Assembly: GCF_046195335.1 (NCBI RefSeq)
Contig: NZ_CP176093.1
DNA: 64,000 bases
Reading direction: 5' to 3' (one strand)
Origin: Methanospirillum lacunae
GTDB taxonomy: Archaea > Halobacteriota > Methanomicrobia > Methanomicrobiales > Methanospirillaceae
Below the pieces are notes generated by a model. It saw only the letters and a list, made by a program, of their open reading frames with translations. It searched no databases and was not told the DNA's origin. The position numbers and the translations under genes are program-made. Of this stretch, positions 24,145-33,493 are shown piece by piece. Numbering within the stretch: position 1 is the stretch's first letter; the number at the start of each line of letters is the position of its first letter.

Positions 24145-24223
24145 AATTACACCTGTATCTATCACTTCACAGTTTGAGAATTTGAGGATAGGGGAGAAGA
24201 GTTGATGGTCGTTACTAACAGAT

Positions 24224-25588
24224 ATGTCAGAGATGAGTGCTGTCTTTTCTGTCATCCTTGCCGGAGGTGTGGGAACCAGGCTCTGGCCCCTCTCCAGAAC
24301 CCAGTATCCGAAACAGTTTCTCCAGGTTCAAGGTCACTCTCTTTTCCAGGAAACATACCTGCGTGCATTGCGGCTATCTGACCCGGATCATATTTTCATT
24401 GTCACCAATGAAATTCATCAGTTCCTGGTGAGGGATCAGGTTGCTGAACTTGGATTTTCAATTACAGATGAGCGATTACTTCGTGAGACTGAAGGGCGCA
24501 ATACCTTGCCAGCTATCGCCTGGTCTGTTCGTGAAATTCAAAAAGAGTCCCCTGATGCAACGGTTGTAGTATTTCCAAGCGATCATAAACTCGACGAAAA
24601 AGCGATAGACGAAATAAGAGCAGCGATCGAACTTGGAGAAGAAAACCTGGTAACCTTTGGGATTCGTCCTGCCACCCCTCACACTGGATATGGATATATC
24701 GCGCCTGGTGAAAAGATAGGCCCCGGGTTTCGGGTTAAGCAGTTCAAAGAAAAACCGGATCAAAAGACTGCTGAAACCTATGTCTCTAATGGATATCTCT
24801 GGAACAGTGGAATGTTCCTCTTTTCAGCTCGAGTTTTTCAGGATGAGTTGAAACAGTATCAGCCCGAAATTTTCGAAGCTTTTGTTTCGCCGGATCTGGT
24901 GTATCAGGATCTGCCTTCTATCTCAATTGACTACGGTCTTCTTGAGTATTCTTCCCGGGTTGTCACAGTCCCTCTCTCAGCTCATTGGACTGATCTTGGT
25001 ACATTTGCAGCATGGTACGATGTCTCACCAAAAGATGAACATGAGAACGTGGGGTCCTATCAGGGAATGGGTTCATCTGGGAATTTCATCAGCACCGGTG
25101 ATCGGGTCACAGCATTGATTGGTATTAAAGATACTATCGTAGTCGATACCGATGATGCGCTTCTGGTTTGCAGGCGTGATATGGCCGAGCAGGTTGGTGA
25201 CCTGGTAAAGGGACTGAAAAAGCAGGGTAATCCCATCACAGAATTTCACCGGACAGTTTTCAGACCATGGGGGTCGTATACTGAACTTGAAGAGACGGTT
25301 GGTTACAAGATCAAGCGTCTAAATGTAAACCCTGGAAAGCGGCTCTCAATGCAGCGTCATCACCACAGATCTGAACACTGGGTCATTGTGCATGGAAGTG
25401 CTGATGTGCAGCTTGATGGAACCCACCAGTTTTTACGGCCAGGTGAGTCCACCTATGTTCCTGCCGGTGTGATGCATCGACTTGCAAATACTGGTAAAAT
25501 TCCTCTTGAGGTTATAGAGGTCCAGATTGGAGAGTACCTTGAAGAGGATGATATTGAACGGACAGAAGATGATTTTAAACGGGTATAA
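24224..25588 (+). CDS. manC: Mannose-1-phosphate guanylyltransferase / mannose-6-phosphate isomerase
   Basis: Bifunctional enzyme for GDP-mannose, 454 residues. The N-terminal nucleotidyltransferase has GGVGTRLWPLSRTQYPKQF (about 14-32) and 'VVFPSDHKL'. The C-terminal cupin-type isomerase domain has 'GKRLSMQRHHHRSEHWVIV' and 'ESTYVPAGVMHRLAN', with metal-binding His residues. GDP-mannose feeds mannosyl transfer and, through Gmd, GDP-deoxysugars. It stands next to aglB and at the entrance to the glycosylation island. Confidence 0.93.
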   Translation: MSEMSAVFSVILAGGVGTRLWPLSRTQYPKQFLQVQGHSLFQETYLRALRLSDPDHIFIVTNEIHQFLVRDQVAELGFSITDERLLRETEGRNTLPAIAWSVREIQKESPDATVVVFPSDHKLDEKAIDEIRAAIELGEENLVTFGIRPATPHTGYGYIAPGEKIGPGFRVKQFKEKPDQKTAETYVSNGYLWNSGMFLFSARVFQDELKQYQPEIFEAFVSPDLVYQDLPSISIDYGLLEYSSRVVTVPLSAHWTDLGTFAAWYDVSPKDEHENVGSYQGMGSSGNFISTGDRVTALIGIKDTIVVDTDDALLVCRRDMAEQVGDLVKGLKKQGNPITEFHRTVFRPWGSYTELEETVGYKIKRLNVNPGKRLSMQRHHHRSEHWVIVHGSADVQLDGTHQFLRPGESTYVPAGVMHRLANTGKIPLEVIEVQIGEYLEEDDIERTEDDFKRV

Positions 25589-25604
25589 ATCCCTAAAAAT
25601 GTTT

Positions 25605-28070
25605 TTAAGAGATCTGCTGTTCTGAAACCTCAAAGGTTTCTCCGGTCTGCAGATTCCTGTATGGTCCTGTTACATGAACACCTGCTCCATCCCTGCTGGT
25701 TGAGTAAGGCACAGTAAATGTCCCGTTATTACTCTCCTGACGATATGTAAACGAACGGCCCTGGTTAGTGACCACCGGGAGTTCTATTGTTCCTGTTCCA
25801 TTGATCTGGTATCCTGGAACCCGCTCAAAAATTTTTACATTGTGCATCTCAGCAAGTTCGTCTGATGCAGTTACTGTAGGAGATTCATATACCAAACGGT
25901 AATGCATGAGGGCAGGGATTTTAGTAATCGGGTGGGTATACTGGATAGAGACAAGATCCGTTCCTGCGCTCAATGGTTCTGATGCAGCCTTTTCCGCCTG
26001 ATCTGGTGTCAGGGTGGTTATTCGTGAGATGGCAGGGACTTTCTGGCTCCCTGTCTGCATCTCTCCATATTGGACAAGGCTTCCTCCAGTACTATTCGTT
26101 TCAGTACCATCAAAGATGTAAAGGCGGGATACCATGGATGTGAAGAAATCCGGCTTCAGGGTAAGAACTGGATCATATTGGTTTGGATTGTTCTTTGATT
26201 GCTGATAGTAATATTTCTGATATTTATCACGTTCATTCTGTCCATTTGCCCAGAGTGGTAATGACGGGTACTTACTGTTTATCGTCTCGTAATCGATGAT
26301 GACATATTTTGCTCCCATCTTATCTGCTAATGAATCTGCCGCTTTTTCATCGGTGGATACCAGGAACTGTGCTACCGGGGGCACATTGTTTTGGAACGGG
26401 GTTGTGATAGGGATACGTTTGGCAAGGTACGTGATCCAATGACCATAGTCCCACCATGAGAGCACTCCATATGAGTTGTTCGGATAGGAAAATCCGTCTT
26501 TATTGTAGATCTTCAGATCATCAATGCCGGCATCTGGTGAGTTCTTCTCAAGCCAAGTGAGAGCACCAGCCCAGTCATCATTCATTCCTATCATCTGGAG
26601 TTGTTTCGTTCCAACTTCCCAGGTAATCTGTGCTGACATGGCTGTAATGATCAGGACAATAATTCCCACTACTATGATAGGCAGATTCTTTTTAACCAAA
26701 GTAATGCCAGATTCTTTTTGTCCCTTTTTCAAACTTTTTGGCTCACTGATTTTGCTGGGCGAGAGAAGATCCCAGAGATATGACAGGGCAATTGATGTGA
26801 AGAGGACCACTATAACTGCTACATAATATTCATATCTCAGGTGAAGAATTGTTGAAATCAGGATAACGAACGCCCAGATAAGTATGCATAGTCTGATGGC
26901 ATCGTATTTTTTGAAGGTTTGATATATGGTCAGAACAAGGCCAACAACCATGACAAGCAGGGCAATATTGAATGAGTGATAAGCCCTGGTCAGGTCCCAC
27001 ATCTGCATCTCATTTATAAAGGTCTCTTTGTATGAGAAGAAGAAAAAGTATGAAAATCCTGAGGATATCGTCTGAACCAATGATGGAAGTATGATAGAAA
27101 CTATTGCATAAATCACAACGGGAATTCCAATAATTATTCCCCAGGTGAGTCCTGCTGTTTTTCCTCGTGTCAAATGTAATGCCACAGTGAGAAACAGAGG
27201 TTCGATGATAAGCGCAAGTGCAAGAAAGATGTGAGTAGGTGTGTATTGCGCAAGACTCATCCCTTCATTATGAATTCCGGTAAGGCCAAAGAGAATGATG
27301 AATACTCCGAATAGTATTCCATGAGCAAATGTCAGTGATTTGAGTGATTGTTCATCTCTTGATATAAGGGCATGGACTACACAGAATCCTCCAATGATTC
27401 CCGCAAAGAGAACCATTGTCGGGATGTTCATAATCCCAAAATAATACATCAGGCCGGTAAGAGTTGAATAGAGGATCAGGCATGAGGATGGATATCTCGA
27501 TATATTCTCTCTAATACTCTCCCGAATTACAAAAAGATAGAATAGAATAAAGGCTGTAGAGAAGATGACTTCAAAGAAATGATGGTCAATATATCCATAA
27601 AAAGATCTATAGAGATATTCCCCGGCTATGATTGAAATTAAACAAGCAGATATTGCACCGGTTTTCCTGTCTACAACGGTTTTTCCAATTACATAGAGCA
27701 TTGGGATCATTGTAAGAGAAAAGATAGGTGGTATCCAGGATGCCACTGTCATGATATCATTTCGAGAGACCGCACCGGTGAGAACTGCAATAACCGCTGA
27801 AAGCATGGGGTAAAAAGGGCCCCAGTCATTGTCTTTCCCGATTGGAAACCCATTCATAGGATCAAACCATGGATATGCCGGAAAGTTAGAGACAATGACT
27901 TCGATCAATCTCATGTTATACCATGAGTCCATGAAGATCACCTTTGGAACCAGCCCGCTTGTGAGTTGCTCCATCGGCAAAAGCCGTAACCAGAATCCAA
28001 AAAGAGCAAATATTAATATAATTACCAGAATGATAGCAGATTCTTTCTGCTTTATGTTGGTGAGGCCCAT
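25605..28070 (-). CDS. aglB: Oligosaccharyltransferase AglB (STT3)
   Basis: Membrane enzyme that transfers lipid-linked glycans to Asn in N-x-S/T of exported proteins. 821 residues. The N-terminal half (about 15-440) has about a dozen hydrophobic segments; the first outer loop carries 'VIFMDSWYNMRLIEVIV' with the catalytic Asp and 'YPWFDPMNGFP'. The soluble domain starts near 480 and has the hallmark WWDYG (about 538-542) followed by 'HWITYL'. It converges on manC and is divergent from a polyprenyl-phosphate-type glycosyltransferase. The sequon-rich secreted proteins at 5-9 kb are likely substrates. Confidence 0.94.
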   Translation of the reverse strand: MGLTNIKQKESAIILVIILIFALFGFWLRLLPMEQLTSGLVPKVIFMDSWYNMRLIEVIVSNFPAYPWFDPMNGFPIGKDNDWGPFYPMLSAVIAVLTGAVSRNDIMTVASWIPPIFSLTMIPMLYVIGKTVVDRKTGAISACLISIIAGEYLYRSFYGYIDHHFFEVIFSTAFILFYLFVIRESIRENISRYPSSCLILYSTLTGLMYYFGIMNIPTMVLFAGIIGGFCVVHALISRDEQSLKSLTFAHGILFGVFIILFGLTGIHNEGMSLAQYTPTHIFLALALIIEPLFLTVALHLTRGKTAGLTWGIIIGIPVVIYAIVSIILPSLVQTISSGFSYFFFFSYKETFINEMQMWDLTRAYHSFNIALLVMVVGLVLTIYQTFKKYDAIRLCILIWAFVILISTILHLRYEYYVAVIVVLFTSIALSYLWDLLSPSKISEPKSLKKGQKESGITLVKKNLPIIVVGIIVLIITAMSAQITWEVGTKQLQMIGMNDDWAGALTWLEKNSPDAGIDDLKIYNKDGFSYPNNSYGVLSWWDYGHWITYLAKRIPITTPFQNNVPPVAQFLVSTDEKAADSLADKMGAKYVIIDYETINSKYPSLPLWANGQNERDKYQKYYYQQSKNNPNQYDPVLTLKPDFFTSMVSRLYIFDGTETNSTGGSLVQYGEMQTGSQKVPAISRITTLTPDQAEKAASEPLSAGTDLVSIQYTHPITKIPALMHYRLVYESPTVTASDELAEMHNVKIFERVPGYQINGTGTIELPVVTNQGRSFTYRQESNNGTFTVPYSTSRDGAGVHVTGPYRNLQTGETFEVSEQQIS

Positions 28071-28193
28071 GTTATACTACAGAATAATAGGCTGGATTGC
28101 GGAAATAGGTTTCAGGATCTCATCCTGGTTATCCAGACAGGATCCCTTCAGAATAACTAATAGCATCGGGTGAGAGATCTATACTAATTATTG

Positions 28194-28224
28194 AGATCAG
28201 AGCGTTCTGATCTTTTTTTAAATA
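28194..28224 (+). promoter_or_regulatory. TATA box with upstream 8-bp dyad
   Basis: AGATCAGA-GCGT-TCTGATCT (28194-28213) is a perfect inverted repeat, followed by a T-run and TTTAAATA (28217-28224). The TATA box is about 44 bases before the glycosyltransferase ATG, with AGGAG at 28252-28256. The dyad touches the BRE position and could be an operator. Dyad plus T-run also looks like a terminator, but no upstream plus-strand gene needs one. Confidence 0.45.
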
Positions 28225-28267
28225 TCCGATTTTTCAGGGTATTATTATTTCAGGAGTAGCCTAGTCA

Positions 28268-29410
28268 ATGAATCCGGTTGTATCAATAGTTATCCCTGCT
28301 TTGAATGAAGAGAAGACGATTGGGGCTTGTATAAAAAAAATTCATGAAGGGTGTGAATTATCAGGGATCTCCTATGAAATCATTGTTGCGGATTCTTCAA
28401 CTGATCAGACTCCGGTCATCGCTTCAGAGATGGGAGCCCGGGTTATTCACCCTGAAAAGCGAGGGTATGGGAACGCCTACCTTGCGGGTTTTGCTCATGC
28501 AAAAGGGGATATCATAGTCATAGGTGATGCTGATAACACGTATGATTTCCGGATCATCTCTGAATTAATTCACCCGATCAGGCAGGGAAATGCAGACATG
28601 GTCATTGGATCCCGGATGACCGGTACCATTCTTCCCGGAGCTATGCCAGCCCTTCATCAGTATCTAGGAAATCCTTTGCTTACCCGTCTCCTGAATTTCG
28701 CTTTCGGGACTAGTTTTTCTGATTGTCATAGTGGTTTTCGTGCTTTTAGAAAAGATGTTCTAGAACGGCTCTCTCTTCATACCGGTGGGATGGAATTTGC
28801 ATCAGAGATGATGATTGAAGCGGCAAAAAAGAATCTTAAGGTTGCTGAGATCCCGATCACATATTACCCAAGGGAGAGCCCGTCAAATCTTCACAGTTTT
28901 GCTGATGGATGGCGTCATGTCCGGTTTATCATGCTTGAAAAACCTCTTCCGTTTCTCGCTGTTCCAGGAGGTCTTTTCGCGCTATTCGGGCTTGTGATGA
29001 TGGGTTTTGTCCTCATGAACTCGCACGGTTCAGGGTTTCATTCGTTTATTCTGGGTGTTGTTTTTCTGACCGGTGGGTTTCAACTGGTAATGATGGGTAT
29101 AGCCCTCAAGGCATATGCTGTGACTAATGGCTTTGATGTCTGTGGAAAATGGTTTAGACCTATGCTCCGGTACCGGACCCTTGAGTATCTTCTGTTTGGT
29201 GGGGGTATTCTTATCGTTTTAGGGCTGGCTAACGGAGTTAGTATTATGTATGACTGGATTCACCGGTCGTTTGGTGAATTGTCTCAGGTTATGAGCGCTC
29301 TTCTGATTCTCTGCAGTATTATTCTCGGTCTTCAGATGGTATTTACAGCAATTTTGGTGAGCATGATGCTCCTTCGGTGTGACAGGGATGGATGTGATTT
29401 TAGCCCGTAA
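28268..29410 (+). CDS. GT2 glycosyltransferase, polyprenyl-phosphate type
   Basis: 380 residues. The N-terminal GT-A domain has 'VSIVIPALNEEKTIGACI', the metal-binding 'IGDADNTYDF' (DxD-like), 'VIGSRMTG' and 'CHSGFRAFRKDVLERL'. The C-terminal part (about 230-375) has four hydrophobic segments. This is the layout of dolichol-phosphate mannose/glucose synthases, which charge the lipid carrier with one sugar from GDP- or UDP-sugar on the cytoplasmic face. The donor is not known; GDP-mannose from manC next door is a reasonable guess. It is divergent from aglB. Confidence 0.85.
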   Translation: MNPVVSIVIPALNEEKTIGACIKKIHEGCELSGISYEIIVADSSTDQTPVIASEMGARVIHPEKRGYGNAYLAGFAHAKGDIIVIGDADNTYDFRIISELIHPIRQGNADMVIGSRMTGTILPGAMPALHQYLGNPLLTRLLNFAFGTSFSDCHSGFRAFRKDVLERLSLHTGGMEFASEMMIEAAKKNLKVAEIPITYYPRESPSNLHSFADGWRHVRFIMLEKPLPFLAVPGGLFALFGLVMMGFVLMNSHGSGFHSFILGVVFLTGGFQLVMMGIALKAYAVTNGFDVCGKWFRPMLRYRTLEYLLFGGGILIVLGLANGVSIMYDWIHRSFGELSQVMSALLILCSIILGLQMVFTAILVSMMLLRCDRDGCDFSP

Positions 29411-29986
29411 AATGGGATTAAATTAATGGAAACTTGCCTGTATCCAAGATCCAATTTATAATTTGTTTTATCTTTGTGTGCATACCACTCACCACTTTTT
29501 CATCTGTTTGGATTCCCGTGAACAGGATGAATATTGAATGGGCCTCTGATTACCCGGCAAATTACCTATTTTTATAGTATGAGTTCTCTCTCACAATAAA
29601 TTAACTCAATTAAGGGTTATTTCTGCAAAACAACCTTTATTTGATTACAACCCAACTTTGCCACTAATCAAAATAAATGTGTTATTAGTGATGTTTGAAT
29701 CCTCCAAAATATGAAGCATATCTCAACGAAATTCATCAAAAATAGCGCTATCGAATTTGACAGTTACGATTTATTCGTGGATGAGGAATACAAAAAAAGT
29801 TCATTTACTCCAATTTTGATGCCATCAACACAGCTATTTTGGACCATAATTGGGTCATTACATGAAGTTTTGAGGGAAAAAATCTTCAACTGTCAAATAC
29901 AGTTTCCCGATGAAATCAGGGAAAAATTAGATCAAGATAGTGGATGGGCTCATTGAGGATCTGAAGCCAAAGTGGCAAAGTTAGGT
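29411..29986. other. Gene-poor stretch before the intron
   Basis: No gene is recognised. A frame of 81 codons (29711-29956, plus strand) has no familiar motif and lies wholly inside the inverted-repeat element described next, so it may be a remnant. An 8-bp hairpin TTTGATTA/TAATCAAA (29640-29647 and 29665-29672) brackets the left arm of that element. Confidence 0.4.
29651..29985. repeat. Short element bounded by 15-bp inverted repeats
   Basis: CCCAACTTTGCCACT (29651-29665) and AGTGGCAAAGTTAGG (29971-29985) are inverted copies with one mismatch. They bound 335 bp, as in a MITE or an internally deleted insertion sequence. No transposase is recognised inside and no clear target duplication is seen. 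The group II intron begins at its right end. Confidence 0.45.
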
Positions 29987-30523
29987 GTGTGACAAGAGGT
30001 TGGTATTCAGATTGCGTAATGCTATTCTATCCGTTCGGAATATCCCTACCATAGCATGCGATTCTGGTAACGGAATGGTGTGAAGCCTATGGGACAACGT
30101 GGAGAAAACATGTAACCAGAACCTGTCAATCTGCAAGGGAAAGGATGTCATGGAGAAACATATGTTGAATCATCGTATGGGTCGTAATTGCCGACAAGCG
30201 AAACCTGGTTGTATGACGCTTGAACCAAAAGGTATGGAATTAGGATATGTTGGTAACCTAAACAACATATCGAATGGACAGAAAATTCCCGGTCTAAAGA
30301 TGGCTCCTAAAACATCTGAATTATCTGAATATCAAAACTTGGTAACCCGTATATACTCCTCAAAGAAGGTAAGAACTTCGCGAGAAGAACTAATGGTATA
30401 GACGGGAAAGGAAGCAGCAAAAAGCGAAGGCCTGTCTGTAATGGATAGGATAGGAAAATTATCCAACCTAAAAGGGTGCTGACTTGCTGCAGGTACTTTA
30501 CGGCATAGAAGGGAGGCAAATCT

Positions 30524-32011
30524 ATGAATGTACTTCATTCAACGACGCCAAAGAGCGAGAGACGTACAGACCTTAATCTCACCCAACAATGGAATTCCAT
30601 TGACTGGAAAATTGTGAGAGCGACGGTTAACAGACTGCAGACCCGGATTGCAAAGGCAGTTTTCGAAGGTAAGTATGGTTTAGCAAAGAGAATTCAGTAT
30701 CTTCTGACTCATTCATATTCCGCAAAACTCCTTACGGTTAGAATTGTAACTCAAAACCGTGGCAAGAGAACCCCCGGTATCGACGGTGAACTTTGGACTT
30801 CTTCGAAAGATAAGATGCTGGCAGCATTGAGTCTTTCAGATAAACAGTACCAAGCTCAGCCATTAAAACGGATATATATTCCGAAGCCTGGCAAAGATAC
30901 TAAAAGACCTCTTTCAATTCCTACGATGTACGATCGAGCTATGCAGGCGCTATATGGCCTGGCTCTTCAGCCGGTTGCAGAAACTCTTGCAGATTCTCGG
31001 TCATTCGGATTCAGACTATTCCGAAGTGCCCAGGATGCATCACAGTACCTGTTTGTTTGCCTAAGGCATAAGGCGGGAGCAGAATGGATTCTTGAAGGAG
31101 ACATCAAAGGATGTTTTGACAACATCTCTCATCAATGGTTAAAGGACAACGTTCTGATTGATTCATCAATCCTGAACCAGTTCTTAAAGTCTGGATATCT
31201 TTACGAACAGACTCTGTTTCCAACTGACCAAGGCACACCACAAGGAGGGATAATTTCTCCAATTCTTGCTAACTTGGCCCTAGATGGTATGGAAAATATA
31301 ATCATGCAAAGATATCTTAAGATGAAAGTGCATTTTGTCAGATATGCTGATGATTTCGTGATTACAGCTCCAACAATGGAAATTGCTGAAGAACTGAAAG
31401 TACTCATTAGCAGTTTTTTGTCAGAAAGAGGGTTGGTTTTATCCGAGTCAAAAACGAAAATCACTCACATCAATGATGGATTTGATTTTCTAGGATATAA
31501 TATCCGTAAATATAAGGGTGTTCTCTTAATGAAACCGTCCAAAGAATCTGTGAAGAAGATTACCCGAAAAATTGGATTAGTTCTTCTTAGAGCTGCCGCC
31601 TGGAACCAGGAGCAGGTAATCCAAATCCTTAATCCAATTATTAAAGGGTGGACAAACTATCACAGACATATTGCCTCAAAGGACACTTTTAATCGGATGG
31701 ATTACATTGTCTGGAATCAACTCTGGAAATGGGCCAAAAGAAGGCATTCTGATAAAGGATATAAATGGATTGCTCAAAGGTATTGGTCAAAAGTAGGGAA
31801 CAGGAATTGGATATTCTGCACAGATAACCAGAGATTACGGATGTTCTCAGAAACACCTATCAGGCGACATTTCATGATTAAACTTGAAATGAACCCATAC
31901 CTTGATCATGAGTACTTTATCGGCCGTGTGGACGGGATGAAGAGAAGAACCCCAGACGTACAAGTGAAACTAACATACTTTCCTATCTGTCGCCCGAAAT
32001 TCGGGTTGTAA
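30524..32011 (+). CDS. ltrA: Group II intron reverse transcriptase/maturase
   Basis: 495 residues. The N-terminal block 'QWNSIDWKIVRATVNRLQTR' and 'RTPGIDGELW' open the RT domain. 'YIPKPGKDTKRPLSIPTMYD', 'EGDIKGCFDNI', 'GTPQGGIISPILANLALDG' and the catalytic 'FVRYADDFVITA' follow. The X/maturase domain includes 'IIKGWTNYHRH'. The protein ends soon after 'RTPDVQVKLTYFPICRPKFG' without the HNH endonuclease often found in this group, so mobility would use another priming route. It promotes splicing and reverse transcription of its host intron. Class assignment (chloroplast-like) is tentative. Confidence 0.93.
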   Translation: MNVLHSTTPKSERRTDLNLTQQWNSIDWKIVRATVNRLQTRIAKAVFEGKYGLAKRIQYLLTHSYSAKLLTVRIVTQNRGKRTPGIDGELWTSSKDKMLAALSLSDKQYQAQPLKRIYIPKPGKDTKRPLSIPTMYDRAMQALYGLALQPVAETLADSRSFGFRLFRSAQDASQYLFVCLRHKAGAEWILEGDIKGCFDNISHQWLKDNVLIDSSILNQFLKSGYLYEQTLFPTDQGTPQGGIISPILANLALDGMENIIMQRYLKMKVHFVRYADDFVITAPTMEIAEELKVLISSFLSERGLVLSESKTKITHINDGFDFLGYNIRKYKGVLLMKPSKESVKKITRKIGLVLLRAAAWNQEQVIQILNPIIKGWTNYHRHIASKDTFNRMDYIVWNQLWKWAKRRHSDKGYKWIAQRYWSKVGNRNWIFCTDNQRLRMFSETPIRRHFMIKLEMNPYLDHEYFIGRVDGMKRRTPDVQVKLTYFPICRPKFGL

Positions 32012-32018
32012 GGTGCTT

Positions 32019-32052
32019 GAGCCGTATGAATTGAAAGGTTCACGTACGGTTC
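32019..32052 (+). ncRNA. Group II intron domain V
   Basis: A 34-base hairpin starting GAGCCGTATG and ending ACGTACGGTTC, with a GAAA tetraloop and the catalytic AGC triad near its 5' end. This is the most conserved part of group II introns, and it appears intact. Confidence 0.9.
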
Positions 32053-32339
32053 TTAGAAGGGGGGAAGAGAGTAATCTCTTCTTCCTATTCGACTACAATG
32101 TTTTGTCAATTAACAATAGGGAGTTATATGGGATTAAATGTAGAAAATAATTATAAATATCGTTTTTATATGGGGTCTGTATTACCATATCCTGATGAGA
32201 TATATTTCATACCCGCCTTGGACAAAAATCTACCCTTCTCGTCATTCTATTTAATCACTCATATCTGGGATCCATCCAATTTTTGAATAAACAGGTTTCG
32301 GATCAAGTATTACCATGCCCTCCCTATATGTAAGAAACC

Positions 32340-33419
32340 ATGCGATGTGCTGTATTCCATGATTATTTTAGTTCAATTGGTGGAGGTGAGCAGGTTGCAA
32401 CTATGCTTGCATACTGTCTCTCAGCTGATCTGATCACAACAGAATGTAAAGAAACAGCGTTACCTAAAAGCCTTGGTATCCCTATTTATTCGCTTGGAAA
32501 GATTATTCCATTTCCTGTTATGAAACAAATGTCCACAGCATGGCTTTTTTCCCGATCAAATTTTTCAGAATCATATAATTTTTTTGTTTTTAGTGGAAAT
32601 TGGGCATCACATGCTTCAAAATTTCATCATCCCAATATCTGGTACTGCCATACTCCTGTTCGTGCATTTTATGATCTTGCTGATCTCTTTGAACAGAGGT
32701 TGCCGGTTTTTATGAGACCTCTTTACCGTGTCTGGGTTAAACACCAACGTAACGTAGATCAGAAGGTGGTTGCAGATATTGACAAAATAATAACTAATTC
32801 TCACAATACCGCAGCCAGGATCCTTCATTATTATGGGCGTAAGGCCCGGGTTGTTTATCCACCTGTTGATCTGGACCGGTTTTCATTCAAAGAATCTGGA
32901 GGGTTCTGGCTATCAGTAAACCGGTTGTACCCTGAAAAGCGGATAGAGCTTCAGGTAGAAGCATTTCGTTTGCTGCCTGAAGAGGAACTTCTGATAGTTG
33001 GCGGAGCAGGAAGCGGTGATCACGCGATTCGATATGCATCAAAAATTATGACGAATCTCCCATCCAATGTGAAGATGCTCGGTTCTGTCTCTTCTGAAGA
33101 ATTAACTGATCTGTATAGTACATGCCGGGGATTGATATGTACTGCAATTGATGAGGATTTTGGAATAACTCCTTTGGAAGCGATGGCATCGGGAAAACCT
33201 GTGGTTGCTGTTAATGAGGGTGGTTTTCAGGAGACTGTTGTTCATGGAGAAACCGGGCTTCTTATTGAGCCTACTGTGAAGGCGATAATCAAGGCGGTCA
33301 TAGAAGTAGGAGTCGATCCAATCAGGTACAAGGATGCTTGTATCAGGAGAGCTGAAGAGTTTGGTGGGGTGGACCGGTTTTGCATGGAGATCCGGGAAAT
33401 TGTTTCAACTTTTTATTAA
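32340..33419 (+). CDS. GT4 glycosyltransferase, copy 1
   Basis: 359 residues, GT-B fold. The N-terminus 'AVFHDYFSSIGGGEQV' carries the glycine loop; 'HHPNIWYCHTPVRAFYD' is a family block. The C-terminal donor domain has 'FWLSVNRLYPEKRIELQVEA' and the E-x7-E motif in 'EDFGITPLEAMASGKPVVAV'. It probably adds mannose or another hexose from a nucleotide sugar during glycan assembly. It is clearly paralogous to the GT4 at 34566, the two flanking a degraded gmd gene. It lies 247 bases after the intron. Confidence 0.87.
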   Translation: MRCAVFHDYFSSIGGGEQVATMLAYCLSADLITTECKETALPKSLGIPIYSLGKIIPFPVMKQMSTAWLFSRSNFSESYNFFVFSGNWASHASKFHHPNIWYCHTPVRAFYDLADLFEQRLPVFMRPLYRVWVKHQRNVDQKVVADIDKIITNSHNTAARILHYYGRKARVVYPPVDLDRFSFKESGGFWLSVNRLYPEKRIELQVEAFRLLPEEELLIVGGAGSGDHAIRYASKIMTNLPSNVKMLGSVSSEELTDLYSTCRGLICTAIDEDFGITPLEAMASGKPVVAVNEGGFQETVVHGETGLLIEPTVKAIIKAVIEVGVDPIRYKDACIRRAEEFGGVDRFCMEIREIVSTFY

Positions 33420-33493
33420 ATTAATAGCGATAAAATATAAATAATTCATTTTTTGGCATGAGAGGTTTTTTCAACGTTGATATTTACCCGAGA

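Larger units (their letters stand above)
29987..32093 (+). mobile_element. Group II intron
   Basis: The 5' end GTGTGAC (about 29987) matches the GUGYG consensus; a start at 29985 is also possible. About 530 bases of structured RNA region follow before the reverse transcriptase gene. After it come domain V (32019-32052) and a domain VI hairpin (GGGGAAGAGA / TCTCTTCTTCC, about 32060-32083). The 3' end is near CGAC or CGACTAC (32090-32096). Total length is about 2.1 kb. It inserted next to the inverted-repeat element, not inside a recognisable gene. Exact ends need a comparison with related introns. Confidence 0.85.

Noticed and set aside
28194..28213. Dyad plus T-run as a transcription terminator
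   Set aside because: The upstream gene aglB runs the other way, so there is no plus-strand transcript to end; kept as a possible operator.
30099..30401. 100-codon plus-strand frame before the reverse transcriptase
   Set aside because: It lies in the structured 5' RNA part of the group II intron and has no protein-like pattern.
32098..32286. 62-codon frame after the intron
   Set aside because: No motif, begins at the intron edge, and probably a chance frame in AT-rich DNA.
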